Below are positions 17,043 through 25,556 of a DNA stretch of 64,000 bases, in pieces. This DNA comes from Chloroflexaceae bacterium. Its GTDB lineage: Bacteria > Chloroflexota > Chloroflexia > Chloroflexales > Chloroflexaceae. The notes beneath the pieces were generated by a model. That model was given only the letters and a program-made list of their open reading frames with translations. It searched no databases and had not been told where the DNA came from. Location of the stretch: NCBI GenBank assembly GCA_028282325.1, contig JANQID010000052.1, forward strand, positions 62,001 through 126,000, in the 5' to 3' direction. How positions within the stretch are numbered: position 1 is the stretch's first letter; every line of letters starts with the position of its first letter. The position numbers were made by a program, and so were the translations under genes.

Positions 17043-18384
17043 AAACAACGCTCGCATCTCAGAACTGCTGAATCTGCCAAAATTCGGCTATGGCATTGGT
17101 CTGCACCGAATGAGCTGGATTTGTTCTGACATCTTGCACACACCATGGATGGCAAATCTTGATGCGATAAAGATTACCGGTTCCAACGGCAAAGGCAGCG
17201 TATGTGCGATGAGCGCCGCTATATGCGAGGCGCTGGGCATTCGTTATGGTTTATATACCTCGCCGCACATCCTGCAATTCAATGAAAGAATTGTTGTCAA
17301 CGGTCACGCTATTAGCGATGCAGAGCTTGTAGAAGCGATACAGTGGTTTGTCTCTCAGAAAGACGATTACCTTAGCCTCTACCCTAAGGACATTATCGGC
17401 GCTTTTGAAGCATTCACTTCGGTAGCGTTATATCATTTTTATAAAATTCAACCGCAACTGGTCATTGCTGAGGCAGGTATCGGCGGGCGTTTTGATTCGA
17501 CCAGGATTATTCCAGGACGTTTTGTTGGTTTGACCTCCGTCGATCTGGAGCATACCAAATTATTAGGCGACACGTTAGAACACATTGCGTATGACAAAGC
17601 GGATATGTGCCCGGACTGCGGGACGCTGATCGTCGGAAAGGTTGACAACGAGATCCTCAGAAGGCTCAAATCTTATGCTTCGTTGCGCAATATACGCCTG
17701 ATCAGCGTCCAGGATCTCTGTCACATTGAAAACGTCGCCTTGGAACGTTCGGGGATGCGTGTTGACGTCACTGTAGACGATCTGTCGTTCAAAGATCTCT
17801 ATATAGCGCTGCAAGGACGTCACCAAATCAGCAATGCCGCGACTGCAATGATGTTGGTCTATGAATGGTCGCGAAAACATCTTCCACAACTCTCAAAGAG
17901 TCAATTTATGGAAGGCGTTCACAATGGTTTGGCATCGGTCGTCTGGCCAGGCCGTTTTCAGAAAATTTCCGTTAGTCCCGATGTGTTTATCGATGTTGGA
18001 CACACGCCTGATGCGATTGACAGCTTGATTGCCACCGTCAGGGCTGTAAATAACGGCCAACCCGTCGTTCTCGTTACCGGCGTTTCCTACGACAAAGAAG
18101 CCGAGTTGATAGTGTCAAAACTCACGGCCATCGCCGATGCTGTGATTTGTACCAGGGCATATCACAAGGGTCGATCGGTTAAGGAAATCAGCGCTATTGC
18201 CAAACGACAACGCCCTCGGCTGCCCATATTTGAAGCGGCGACAATCGAGGAGGCGGTTCACCTTGCCAAACAGTATGCAACAGATCATAGCATGGCCGTC
18301 GTTATTGCTGGAGGCCTATTTCTGGCTATCGAAGCTAAGGAAGCGCTAAACGGCAACGATCCTCAGAATTTGCAGTTTTTCTAG
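17029..18384 (+). CDS. FolC-like Mur ligase family protein
   Basis: A 451-residue ATP-dependent amino-acid ligase related to folylpolyglutamate synthase. The P-loop is ITGSNGKGSVCAM near 47, followed by the FolC-type string GLYTSPHILQFNERI near 75. LGDTLEHIAYDKADM near 180 contains the Lys expected to be carbamylated. The C-terminal domain has WPGRFQK near 305 and DVGHTPDAID near 322, where FolC has DGAHN. It overlaps the ATP-grasp gene by 14 bp from the ATG at 17029; TTG 17023 and GTG 17026 are alternative starts. A true FolC is possible. The overlap with an ATP-grasp partner and the changed C-terminal motif make an unknown conjugation product more likely. Confidence 0.78.
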   Translation: MKSDRNNARISELLNLPKFGYGIGLHRMSWICSDILHTPWMANLDAIKITGSNGKGSVCAMSAAICEALGIRYGLYTSPHILQFNERIVVNGHAISDAELVEAIQWFVSQKDDYLSLYPKDIIGAFEAFTSVALYHFYKIQPQLVIAEAGIGGRFDSTRIIPGRFVGLTSVDLEHTKLLGDTLEHIAYDKADMCPDCGTLIVGKVDNEILRRLKSYASLRNIRLISVQDLCHIENVALERSGMRVDVTVDDLSFKDLYIALQGRHQISNAATAMMLVYEWSRKHLPQLSKSQFMEGVHNGLASVVWPGRFQKISVSPDVFIDVGHTPDAIDSLIATVRAVNNGQPVVLVTGVSYDKEAELIVSKLTAIADAVICTRAYHKGRSVKEISAIAKRQRPRLPIFEAATIEEAVHLAKQYATDHSMAVVIAGGLFLAIEAKEALNGNDPQNLQFF

Positions 18385-18460
18385 CGATCGCGCCCAACGG
18401 GATCGTGCGTGAGACGCGAAAACACATTGCGGTTGCTTCAATACAACTCACCCACATCGT

Positions 18461-19237
18461 TCAAACCTTCACGGCAGAGAAGATAAAACGATTGACGCAA
18501 AAGAGATACGTACCAGCATCGCTCAGACGGCGAAGATCATCGAGCCATTCGGTCGCTTCCGACGGTTCTACCACACCTTGTTCCTGCGCATAGTGCGTGA
18601 TCCATCCAGCCATCCCTGCTGAAAAATTGTCCGGCGCATAGCCGGTATTCAGTATGGGCAGCGCTTCGAGCCGGATCGCCGCAAAACCCTGTTCTCGCAG
18701 CAACAAGCCGAGGCGTGCCGGGAGGTGCGGACTCGGTACAACAGAATCCCATGCCGCCAACATCTTGTGCGTCAATGCATCATTCGAACTATGGAAGAGA
18801 ACGCTTCGCCAATCGGTTTCGATGATTACAACGCGACCGCCGGGCTTGAGTGCGTTATAGATCGCAGCAAGCGCATGCGGCACATCGCGCACATAAAGCA
18901 AGACCTGTGTGCACGTCGCTGCGTCGAAGTGTGAACGCTCGTCAGCTATATCCTCTACGCCGCGTTCATACAGTGAGACCTGCGTTAACCCTTCGCAGCG
19001 CCGCCGCGCCAGGGCCAGCATATGCGGGCTGACATCGATTCCCGTCACATGCCCGCCAGAGCCGACCGTACGAGCAATATCGTTGACCAACAGCCCTGGG
19101 CCGCAGCCAACATCAAGCACGTGCTCGCCTGTTTTTGGATCAAGCGCCTCCAGCGTGCGAATCCGCTGGCGTGCCATCTCAGGCGTCAAATATATGCGCT
19201 CGGTTTCTTGCGCTGCACGCTCGTCATACACAACCAC
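18461..19237 (-). CDS. SAM-dependent methyltransferase (UbiE-like class I)
   Basis: A 258-residue class I methyltransferase. Motif I, which binds SAM, is VLDVGCGPGLLVNDIA near residue 40. TGIDVSPHMLALA near 65 is motif II, CTQVLLYVRD is the motif IV region and LKPGGRVVIIETDW near 130 is motif V. The C-terminal half is a substrate domain with no recognisable specificity. The GTG start at 19237 follows AAGGAGG 7 bp upstream. It converges on the Mur ligase gene with a 76-bp gap. Substrate unknown; related proteins methylate quinones, sterols or small metabolites. Confidence 0.85.
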   Translation of the reverse strand: MVVYDERAAQETERIYLTPEMARQRIRTLEALDPKTGEHVLDVGCGPGLLVNDIARTVGSGGHVTGIDVSPHMLALARRRCEGLTQVSLYERGVEDIADERSHFDAATCTQVLLYVRDVPHALAAIYNALKPGGRVVIIETDWRSVLFHSSNDALTHKMLAAWDSVVPSPHLPARLGLLLREQGFAAIRLEALPILNTGYAPDNFSAGMAGWITHYAQEQGVVEPSEATEWLDDLRRLSDAGTYLFCVNRFIFSAVKV

Positions 19238-19303
19238 CTCTTCGCCTCCTTGCCCTGTCGCGTGTCCATAGGCCCGCTTGCTATCTTGCTATACGCCCAA
19301 GTA

Positions 19304-19442
19304 TACCAAACCATATTGGAGACACCGCATGGGGTCATTCTGAGCGCAGCGAAGAATCTCAGATTCCCCCAACGCCGAGCCCCTTCACGCTGCCGGCGGC
19401 TTCGTTCAGGGTGCCATGCGGCATGGGTAGCATCGCTTGGTA
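19304..19442 (+). repeat. MITE-like element copy A (139 bp)
   Basis: Starts TACCAAACCATATTGGA and ends CATCGCTTGGTA, with the shared core TCATTCTGAGCGCAGCGAAG near 19335-19354. One of ten copies of the same family in this window; no coding capacity. Confidence 0.85.
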
Positions 19443-19491
19443 TATACGCACGGTTCGACGGGATCGTCAAACTTTGGCAGACAAACAGTGA

Positions 19492-19538
19492 TATAGCAAT
19501 CCTACCGCAATCTTTACGACTGCGGTAGGATTGCTATA
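19492..19538. repeat. Perfect 18-bp inverted repeat
   Basis: TATAGCAATCCTACCGCA and its exact complement are separated by an 11-nt loop. There is no T-run beyond the arm. It lies in the gap between the methyltransferase and the small membrane protein and is unrelated in sequence to the other repeats here. Confidence 0.75.
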
Positions 19539-19723
19539 CCTTACAAATTCGAATACGAGGAATTATTGTCAATTCATTCAGAATTCCTTATAATATTGAA
19601 TTAATAGAAATGCTGGATCTTCCTCCGCCCAGATCAAGCTTATGACATTTCGAATATGGAATGCAGTAGTGCAGAACCCATCCTCAACGGCAGTATGACA
19701 TCTCAATCGAATGGAGGCATTCA

Positions 19724-19825
19724 ATGGAACCGATCACATGGCTATTACTTGCAGGCGGTGCTGTTGGAGCGGCGGCAGTTTGGTATAGCTGGAAACGTCG
19801 CAATGAAGCGAAGAACAAACAATAA
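19724..19825 (+). CDS. 33-residue single-span membrane protein
   Basis: A short gene with a clear GGAGG Shine-Dalgarno at 19713-19717, 6 bp before the ATG. The protein has one hydrophobic segment (WLLLAGGAVGAAAVWYSW, residues 6-23) and then a positively charged tail (KRRNEAKNKQ). That predicts an N-out, C-in membrane microprotein. A stem-loop 78 bp after the stop would end the transcript. I do not recognise a family. Support comes from the ribosome site, the TM pattern and the terminator. Confidence 0.6.
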   Translation: MEPITWLLLAGGAVGAAAVWYSWKRRNEAKNKQ

Positions 19826-19902
19826 GTTGAGAGCGTACCTTCATAATCGCGTGAGATCCAGCACAACGCCCGTCACGCTCAATCACGTACGCTATTCCGG
19901 CT

Positions 19903-19931
19903 GCCCGTCACATACAAGATATGTGACGGGC
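19903..19931 (+). terminator. Stem-loop terminator after the 33-residue protein
   Basis: Arms GCCCGTCACAT / ATGTGACGGGC (11 bp) with a 7-nt loop, followed by TTGTATTTC. Confidence 0.65.
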
Positions 19932-20065
19932 TTGTATTTCTACCTGACAATACTTGCTTCCACAGCTTGACGAAGTGCGATCACCGTTGTATCTTCAATC
20001 TGTGCATAGCTCACGTTCCCGCAGCCAGTCCCCTGTAACCATAGCCTGAATTGCCAGAGGTTATT

Positions 20066-21052
20066 ATGCGTACCAAAGACGAGTGGAAACAGATTCTCGA
20101 AGAGACTCTACCGCCGAAGGAAGAGCACGTTGCGCGTAATCGTGCGATCACTGCTTACTATGCAAAATGGTATTTACAGAAGCCTGACCTGCTCAAGTGG
20201 GCTGGGATGGCGTCGTTTGCTTCGTTCCAGGTGGGCGTCGGGCTTGCACTAGCCGCGATGCTTGCAGCGCCGGATATGATGATTACGACCGCACAGCCGG
20301 ACAAGGAAGAAAATATTCTGGATCTGGCGCTCAAGCTCCCCGGTCTGGCACTCAATGTATTCTTCAGCATTCCGGTCGCGCTTCACGACGCCGCCACGCG
20401 CGAGTTGCTGCGCAACGATCTGGATCTAATCAAGCTGGGTAATGACGAAATTTTTAACGACATTGGATGGGCGCATTTGGCATATATCGAGGAAGGACTC
20501 GACGCTATCAAAGCCAATGCGTCGGAGCATGAACGCGAGTATATGTTACGCGGCTTTCAGATAATTGACGAAGGCGCGAAAATGCTTGACGATCCGGAGA
20601 AACGCGCAGCAGGAGAAAAGCAGATCTTCGAAGGCAACATTTCCTTGCTTCGGCAAGAACAACTGCAAACGCTACCGCCCATTTTCGCGCGCGTGACGAT
20701 GCTGGGCCGCGTTTTCTCCTCTGTAGGCAGTATGCTTGACTTTGCCAGCGCCGGTTTCGGCAGCGGGGGACGTGTATCCTCGTTCAGCTTCCACTTCGGC
20801 AACCTGACGGTGATCGCTGGTATGCGGAGTATTACCAACGCCGAGGATCGGTGGGAATGGATCGAGCAAGATATGCTGCCTGCATGGAAACAGGTGGAGG
20901 CGTCATTCGCTGAGGGATCAGGGCTGCACCGTCGGCTGGTTGCGATGGCCAACCAGGAACCGGCGCCGCTGCATCAGGTTGCCGATCTGATGAATACGCT
21001 ATATCCAGTATTAGGTATGAAGGCCAATCCGTTTGCGCCTGTGAGGGCATAA
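20066..21052 (+). CDS. Unrecognised protein with hydrophobic segments
   Basis: A 328-residue protein I cannot assign to a family. The N-terminus is charged and probably helical (MRTKDEWKQILEETLPPKEEH). One hydrophobic stretch (FASFQVGVGLALAAMLA) lies near residues 53-70 and a second (LALNVFFSIPVAL) near 94-107. The rest is acidic-helical, with a Gly/Ser-rich turn (SAGFGSGGRVSSFS) near 232-245 and several Trp residues near the C-terminus. The ATG at 20066 follows AGAGG; a TTG at 20051 overlaps that site. It stands alone between a terminator and a convergent methyltransferase. It could be a peripheral membrane or enzyme-like protein. Confidence 0.7.
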   Translation: MRTKDEWKQILEETLPPKEEHVARNRAITAYYAKWYLQKPDLLKWAGMASFASFQVGVGLALAAMLAAPDMMITTAQPDKEENILDLALKLPGLALNVFFSIPVALHDAATRELLRNDLDLIKLGNDEIFNDIGWAHLAYIEEGLDAIKANASEHEREYMLRGFQIIDEGAKMLDDPEKRAAGEKQIFEGNISLLRQEQLQTLPPIFARVTMLGRVFSSVGSMLDFASAGFGSGGRVSSFSFHFGNLTVIAGMRSITNAEDRWEWIEQDMLPAWKQVEASFAEGSGLHRRLVAMANQEPAPLHQVADLMNTLYPVLGMKANPFAPVRA

Positions 21053-21154
21053 CAGAGTCGCTGCCGTAACACAATCGGGCACATCAGCGTCGGGCGCTCA
21101 TACCAATATGCAGCGCCCGTTGCACTTGATGTGGGCAAACGAAACGCACGGCAA

Positions 21155-21961
21155 TTATGCTTCCTCAATGCGATGCCCCTTAAGCGCGACCACAACTTGC
21201 CACTGGCTGGCTTCTTCAAATGGCACGGGCGGCATAATTGCGTCACCGAAAATGCTGTGCGGCTGTAATCCAACCGCCCGTATGAGTGCGGCCAGTTCGG
21301 GAAAGCCATACAAACGAATACGATCGCCGGGATGGTGTATATCGAGACCCTGCGCCGGATCAAGATAGCGATAATTCATCACTAACGTTGCATCGCGCGG
21401 CTCGAAATGCGCCTGGCGCAAGACATATCCCTGGCTAATCTGATGCCAACCGGCGCGAAATTCGCGTAGGTAGGACTCGATCTGATAGGGATTCAGGCAC
21501 TGGAGCAACAAGCGACCGCCTGGAGCCAGCGCCCGCGCCGCACCGTCCAGCACTGCCTGGTTCGCGGCGTCATCAAAAAAACCAATGCTGCTGTTCATCA
21601 CCAACACTGCGTCGAAGCGCTCTGCATAGGTCAAAGCGCGCATATCGCCGACAACAAAGTTCGCGTTGGCTCCGATCTCGGCGGCGCGGCGGCGGGCGTG
21701 TTTCACCAACGACTCAACGGCATCCAGCCCTTCGACAGTATATCCGCGGTGCGCCAGCTCGATGGCATGGCGTCCCCCTCCGCAAGCCAGATCGAGGATG
21801 GTCTCCACGCCGGAGAGCGCCAGCGCCTGCTCGATGAAATCAACTTCCTGTCGAGTGAGATCGTCGGCATACGCCTGATAGTGGGCGAATTCGTGGATTT
21901 GAAACAGCTCTTCCCACCAATCGCGCAGCGCCTGTTCGGTCATAGTATGATTGTCTGTCAT
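21155..21961 (-). CDS. SAM-dependent methyltransferase
   Basis: A 268-residue class I methyltransferase. The SAM motif is ILDLACGGGRHAIELA near 55, with GLDAVESLVKHAR near 78 and VVGDMRALTYAERFDAVLVM near 102. LAPGGRLLLQCLNPYQIESY follows near 145. The C-terminal part has YRYLDPAQGLDIH and EASQWQVVVALKG. Substrate unknown. The ATG at 21961, behind AGGA in a GCAGGAAC context, is my choice; GTG codons at 21964 and 21985 and an ATG at 21943 are also in frame. The gene converges with the unrecognised gene at 20066. Confidence 0.85.
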   Translation of the reverse strand: MTDNHTMTEQALRDWWEELFQIHEFAHYQAYADDLTRQEVDFIEQALALSGVETILDLACGGGRHAIELAHRGYTVEGLDAVESLVKHARRRAAEIGANANFVVGDMRALTYAERFDAVLVMNSSIGFFDDAANQAVLDGAARALAPGGRLLLQCLNPYQIESYLREFRAGWHQISQGYVLRQAHFEPRDATLVMNYRYLDPAQGLDIHHPGDRIRLYGFPELAALIRAVGLQPHSIFGDAIMPPVPFEEASQWQVVVALKGHRIEEA

Positions 21962-22156
21962 CACAGAATGAGTTCCTGCATTCACGGCATCCGCCGCACC
22001 CGATGAGCACTTAATGTGGCGCGGTATCGGGCAATTGCAGCCTTCCCCTTGAACTTCATACGCGCATAAGCTTTACCGGTGCAATGACACGTTGCATTAT
22101 AGCACAGCGCTCATAGACATAATCAGACAGTCGTACACACGCTAATAGGTAGTAGA

Positions 22157-22295
22157 TACCAAACGATGCTACCCATGCCGCATGTCACCCTGAACAGCGC
22201 CGCAGGCAGCGTGAAGGGTCTCGGCGTTGTGGGAATCTGAGATTCTTCGCTGCGCTCAGAATGACACTATGCGGTGTCTTCCATATTGTTTGGTA
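22157..22295 (-). repeat. MITE-like element copy B (139 bp)
   Basis: TACCAAACGATG at the left end and TTGTTTGGTA at the right end, with the core in reverse orientation (CTTCGCTGCGCTCAGAATGA). It occupies part of the 669-bp gap before glnA. Confidence 0.85.
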
Positions 22296-22461
22296 GAAAC
22301 CCTGGCAAGTCCGCTATTTGTTCAAAACATCCAACGTTTCTTTAACAAATTTGTGCAATCCTGACGTAGCGTGAGTACGCCGATTCCTTGTAAGATGATA
22401 TGCAGCACATAAGCTTTATAAAGATACATTGCGCGACCAAGTATATGTCGATAGCCGAGTT

Positions 22462-22477
22462 TGTTCGTTCGAACGAA
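22462..22477. promoter_or_regulatory. 16-bp perfect palindrome upstream of glnA (candidate operator)
   Basis: GTTCGTTCGAACGAAC is fully self-complementary and lies 154 bp before the glnA ATG. A similar dyad, GTTCG-N7-CGAAC, lies upstream of amt at 24212. It may bind a nitrogen regulator. The rest of the 22296-22630 gap shows no gene I can support. Confidence 0.5.
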
Positions 22478-22630
22478 CCGTCGGTCTATGATTGTTTCAG
22501 GCACAGCGATGTGTGAACGAGCCCAGCCCAGCCGTCGACTTCATACTGCTTACAAACGTCATCATATATTTTCGCATCGTTTGGCACACATGTACCTTTC
22601 TGAAAAGCCCAATCTAAGGAGGCGCTCTTC

Positions 22631-24052
22631 ATGGCAATGACACCAAAAGGCGTGCTGGACCTCATCAAAGAGAAGGATATCAAAATGGTGGATGTTCGGT
22701 TCACCGATATGCCTGGCACCTGGCAACACTTCTCTCTTCCGGCAAACGTATTGAGTGAAAGTGATTTTACTGACGGTCTCGGTTTCGATGGCTCGTCCAT
22801 CCGCGGCTTTCAGGCGATCAACGAAAGCGATATGTTGGTCTTTCCTGATCCCGATACGGCCTTTGTTGACCCGATGCTCAAGATCCCCACTCTTGCGATC
22901 TATTGCGATATCCGCGATCCGCTGACGGGCGAGCCGTATTCGCGCGATCCGCGCAACATCGCACGCAAGGCCGAGTCCTATCTCTCATCAACGGGGATCG
23001 CCGATACCGCCTTCTTCGGGCCGGAAGCCGAATTTTTCCTCTTCACCGACATCCGCTTCGATCAGAACAGCTACAGCGGCTACTACTTCATCGATAGCGA
23101 TGAGGCAATTTGGAATAGCGGCAAGGATATGAATGGCCAGAACAAAGGCTATCGCCCACGTCATAAGGAAGGCTATTTCCCCGTGCCGCCGCTTGACTCG
23201 CTGCAAGATGTGCGATCGCAAATCGTGCTCAATATGATGGAAGCGGGTATCGACATCGAAGTGCACCACCACGAAGTGGCCACCGCAGGTCAATGTGAAA
23301 TCGATATGCGCTTCAAACCGCTGGTGCAGATGGCCGACCAGGTGATGCTCTACAAGTACATTGTCAAGAACACGGCGCAGCAGCTTGGCTACACGGCTAC
23401 GTTTATGCCCAAGCCGCTCTTCGGTGACAATGGTAGCGGTATGCACACCCACCAGAGCCTGTGGAAGAATGGCGAACCGCTGTTCTTTGACGAGAGCAAG
23501 TACGCGTTGTTGTCCGATATGGCCCGTTACTACATCGGCGGTATTCTCAAGCACGCCCCGACGCTGTTGGCTTTTGCGGCGCCGACGACAAACAGCTATC
23601 GCCGTCTGGTGCCCGGTTTTGAAGCGCCGATCAACCTGGTCTATTCACAACGCAACCGTTCGGCGGCGGTACGTATTCCGACCTATTCGTCATCGCCCAA
23701 GGCCCGCCGCATCGAGTTCCGTGCGCCCGACGCAATGGCCAATCCGTATCTGGCATTTGCCGCGATGCTGATGGCCGGTCTCGACGGCATTATCAACAAG
23801 ATCGAGCCGCCGCCTCCTCTGGATGTGGACATCTACGAATTGACGGCGGAGGAGAAGGCCGGCGTCCACGGCACGCCCGGCTCGCTTGCCGAAGCGCTCG
23901 ATGCCCTGGAAGAAGACAACGCGTTCTTGTTGCGCGGCGATGTCTTCACCGAAGACGTGGTCAGCACCTATCTCGACTACAAGCGGGTTGAGGCGACGCA
24001 GTTGGCGTTGCGTCCACATCCGTACGAATTCTTCCTCTATTACGACGCCTAA
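22631..24052 (+). CDS. glnA: Glutamine synthetase type I
   Basis: A 473-residue cytoplasmic enzyme that makes glutamine from glutamate, ammonia and ATP. Signatures in order: [16 protein letters not shown] near 23, [10 protein letters not shown] near 53, [11 protein letters not shown] near 125 (metal site), [19 protein letters not shown] near 258, [19 protein letters not shown] near 331, and RRIEFRAPD. It starts at the ATG behind AAGGAGGCG. Length and motifs fit the dodecameric GSI-beta or alpha class. A strong terminator follows, so glnA is monocistronic even though amt and the PII gene come next. The upstream palindrome suggests nitrogen control. No adenylyltransferase gene is present. Confidence 0.96.
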   Translation: MAMTPKGVLDLIKEKDIKMVDVRFTDMPGTWQHFSLPANVLSESDFTDGLGFDGSSIRGFQAINESDMLVFPDPDTAFVDPMLKIPTLAIYCDIRDPLTGEPYSRDPRNIARKAESYLSSTGIADTAFFGPEAEFFLFTDIRFDQNSYSGYYFIDSDEAIWNSGKDMNGQNKGYRPRHKEGYFPVPPLDSLQDVRSQIVLNMMEAGIDIEVHHHEVATAGQCEIDMRFKPLVQMADQVMLYKYIVKNTAQQLGYTATFMPKPLFGDNGSGMHTHQSLWKNGEPLFFDESKYALLSDMARYYIGGILKHAPTLLAFAAPTTNSYRRLVPGFEAPINLVYSQRNRSAAVRIPTYSSSPKARRIEFRAPDAMANPYLAFAAMLMAGLDGIINKIEPPPPLDVDIYELTAEEKAGVHGTPGSLAEALDALEEDNAFLLRGDVFTEDVVSTYLDYKRVEATQLALRPHPYEFFLYYDA

Positions 24053-24082
24053 TAGCGGCGATCTTTATGGTATGTCCACGAG

Positions 24083-24113
24083 GGAGATGTGGAAAGAAAA
24101 CTTCCACATCTCC
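24083..24113 (+). terminator. Intrinsic terminator of glnA
   Basis: Arms GGAGATGTGGAA / TTCCACATCTCC (12 bp, 7-nt loop), then TTGCTTTTTATT, 30 bp after the glnA stop. Confidence 0.85.
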
Positions 24114-24211
24114 TTGCTTTTTATTGGAAAGCATATCTCATCAGAATAGTTTCCAGGAAGGATAGCCAGCAATGATTAATTGTTAGGCTACGCGCGATGG
24201 CACAACGAAAT

Positions 24212-24228
24212 GTTCGGTCTGGACGAAC
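24212..24228. promoter_or_regulatory. GTTCG-N7-CGAAC dyad upstream of amt (candidate operator)
   Basis: GTTCGGTCTGGACGAAC lies 59 bp before the amt ATG. It shares the half-site GTTCG/CGAAC with the palindrome upstream of glnA. The inner spacing differs by one base (6 versus 7), which weakens the match. Confidence 0.4.
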
Positions 24229-24287
24229 GACGATGTTCGTATGCATATGTCTTCGTTTGAGTACAAAGCTATGAAGGAGCAACTAGT

Positions 24288-25511
24288 ATGGAAGGCATCG
24301 ACACGGGTGATACAGCCTGGGTACTCGTCTCAACGGCATTGGTGCTTGTGATGACCCCAGCCCTGGCCTTCTTTTATGGCGGTATGGTTCGCAAGAAAAA
24401 CCTGCTTTCAACCCTGAACCTCAGTTTCGTGATGATCGGCGTGATCAGCCTCCAATGGGTTTTGTACGGATATTCGCTGGCCTTCGGAAACGACATCGGC
24501 GGTTGGATCGGCGATATGAAGTTCGCAGGCTTTTCCGGCGTCGGATCTGATCCCAACGCCGATTATGCCGCGACGATACCGCATCTGGCGTTCGCGGGAT
24601 ACCAGATGATGTTCGCGGTCATCACGCCAGCGCTGATTACCGGCGCTTTCGTTGAGCGGGTGCGCTTTCCCGCCTTCCTCATCTTCAGCGTGCTCTGGGC
24701 GACACTAGTCTACGATCCGGTCGCCCACTGGGTCTGGGGCGTCGGCGGCGTATTGCGCGAGATGGGCGCGTTAGACTTCGCCGGCGGCACGGTTGTGCAT
24801 GCGATTTCAGGCTTCTCAGCGCTGGTGTTTGCACTAGTCATCGGAGCACGGCGTGGCTTTGGCAGAGCGCCGATGGAACCTAACAACATCCCCTTCAGCG
24901 TGTTGGGCACAGGTCTGTTGTGGATGGGCTGGTTCGGTTTCAATGGTGGCAGCGCGCTAGGCGCGAATGGTCTGGCTGCAAACGCTATTGTCACGACAAA
25001 CACTGCCGCCGCCGCCGCTGGTCTGGTCTGGATGTTCTTGAGTTGGCAAGAAAATAAACCCAGCGTCCTCGGATTCGTAACTGGTGCAGTAGTCGGACTG
25101 GTTGCTATCACCCCCGCCGCCGGCTTCGTAACGCCGCTCGCGGCTATTGCAATCGGTGCCATTGCAGCGCCGATCAGCTACTACGCCATTCGCCTGCGCC
25201 AGAGGCTCAACTTCGATGAGTCACTGGATGTATGGGCGTGCCACGGGGTCGGCGGCACGTGGGGTGCACTGGCCACCGGTCTGTTCGCGACGACAGCGGT
25301 CAACCCAGGCGGGGCCGATGGATTATTCTACGGCAATCCTGGCCAATTCGTGACTCAGGCCATCGCGGTCTTCGGCGCAGTCATTTTCGCCTCTGTGCTG
25401 ACTTTTGTGATTGCCAAGCTGCTGCAAATGACGATTGGGCTGCGCGTAACGGAAAACGAAGAAGAAGTTGGGTTGGATATCAGCGAACACGGCGAGCGCG
25501 CTTACGCCTGA
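24288..25511 (+). CDS. amt: Ammonium transporter Amt (first copy)
   Basis: A 407-residue membrane protein of the Amt/MEP/Rh family with about 11 membrane spans. It starts GDTAWVLVSTALVLVMTPALA. The signature region DFAGGTVVHAISGFSALVFAL near 160 contains the first pore His. DESLDVWACHGVGGTWGALATG near 308-329 contains the second. The family usually conducts ammonium as a trimer. It has no obvious cleaved signal peptide. The PII gene follows after 45 bp with no terminator between, the classic amtB-glnK pairing in which PII plugs the transporter when nitrogen is sufficient. The start ATG follows GAAGGAG. Confidence 0.94.
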   Translation: MEGIDTGDTAWVLVSTALVLVMTPALAFFYGGMVRKKNLLSTLNLSFVMIGVISLQWVLYGYSLAFGNDIGGWIGDMKFAGFSGVGSDPNADYAATIPHLAFAGYQMMFAVITPALITGAFVERVRFPAFLIFSVLWATLVYDPVAHWVWGVGGVLREMGALDFAGGTVVHAISGFSALVFALVIGARRGFGRAPMEPNNIPFSVLGTGLLWMGWFGFNGGSALGANGLAANAIVTTNTAAAAAGLVWMFLSWQENKPSVLGFVTGAVVGLVAITPAAGFVTPLAAIAIGAIAAPISYYAIRLRQRLNFDESLDVWACHGVGGTWGALATGLFATTAVNPGGADGLFYGNPGQFVTQAIAVFGAVIFASVLTFVIAKLLQMTIGLRVTENEEEVGLDISEHGERAYA

Positions 25512-25556
25512 GTGCGGACGTCTGCCTCTATATCATAAGATCTGGAGTGATCACCG

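Noticed and set aside
16209-18384. Plain cyanophycin synthetase operon
   Set aside because: The N-terminal CphA domain and cyanophycinase are missing and the two proteins are much shorter, so only the enzyme classes match.
22322-22504. 60-residue minus-strand frame upstream of glnA
   Set aside because: No ribosome site, no family motif, and it covers the palindrome at 22462; more likely regulatory DNA.
22582-22587. TGGCAC upstream of glnA (and again upstream of amt near 24199), like a sigma-54 -24 box
   Set aside because: No TTGC follows at the required spacing in either place, and I see no sigma-54 activator gene here.
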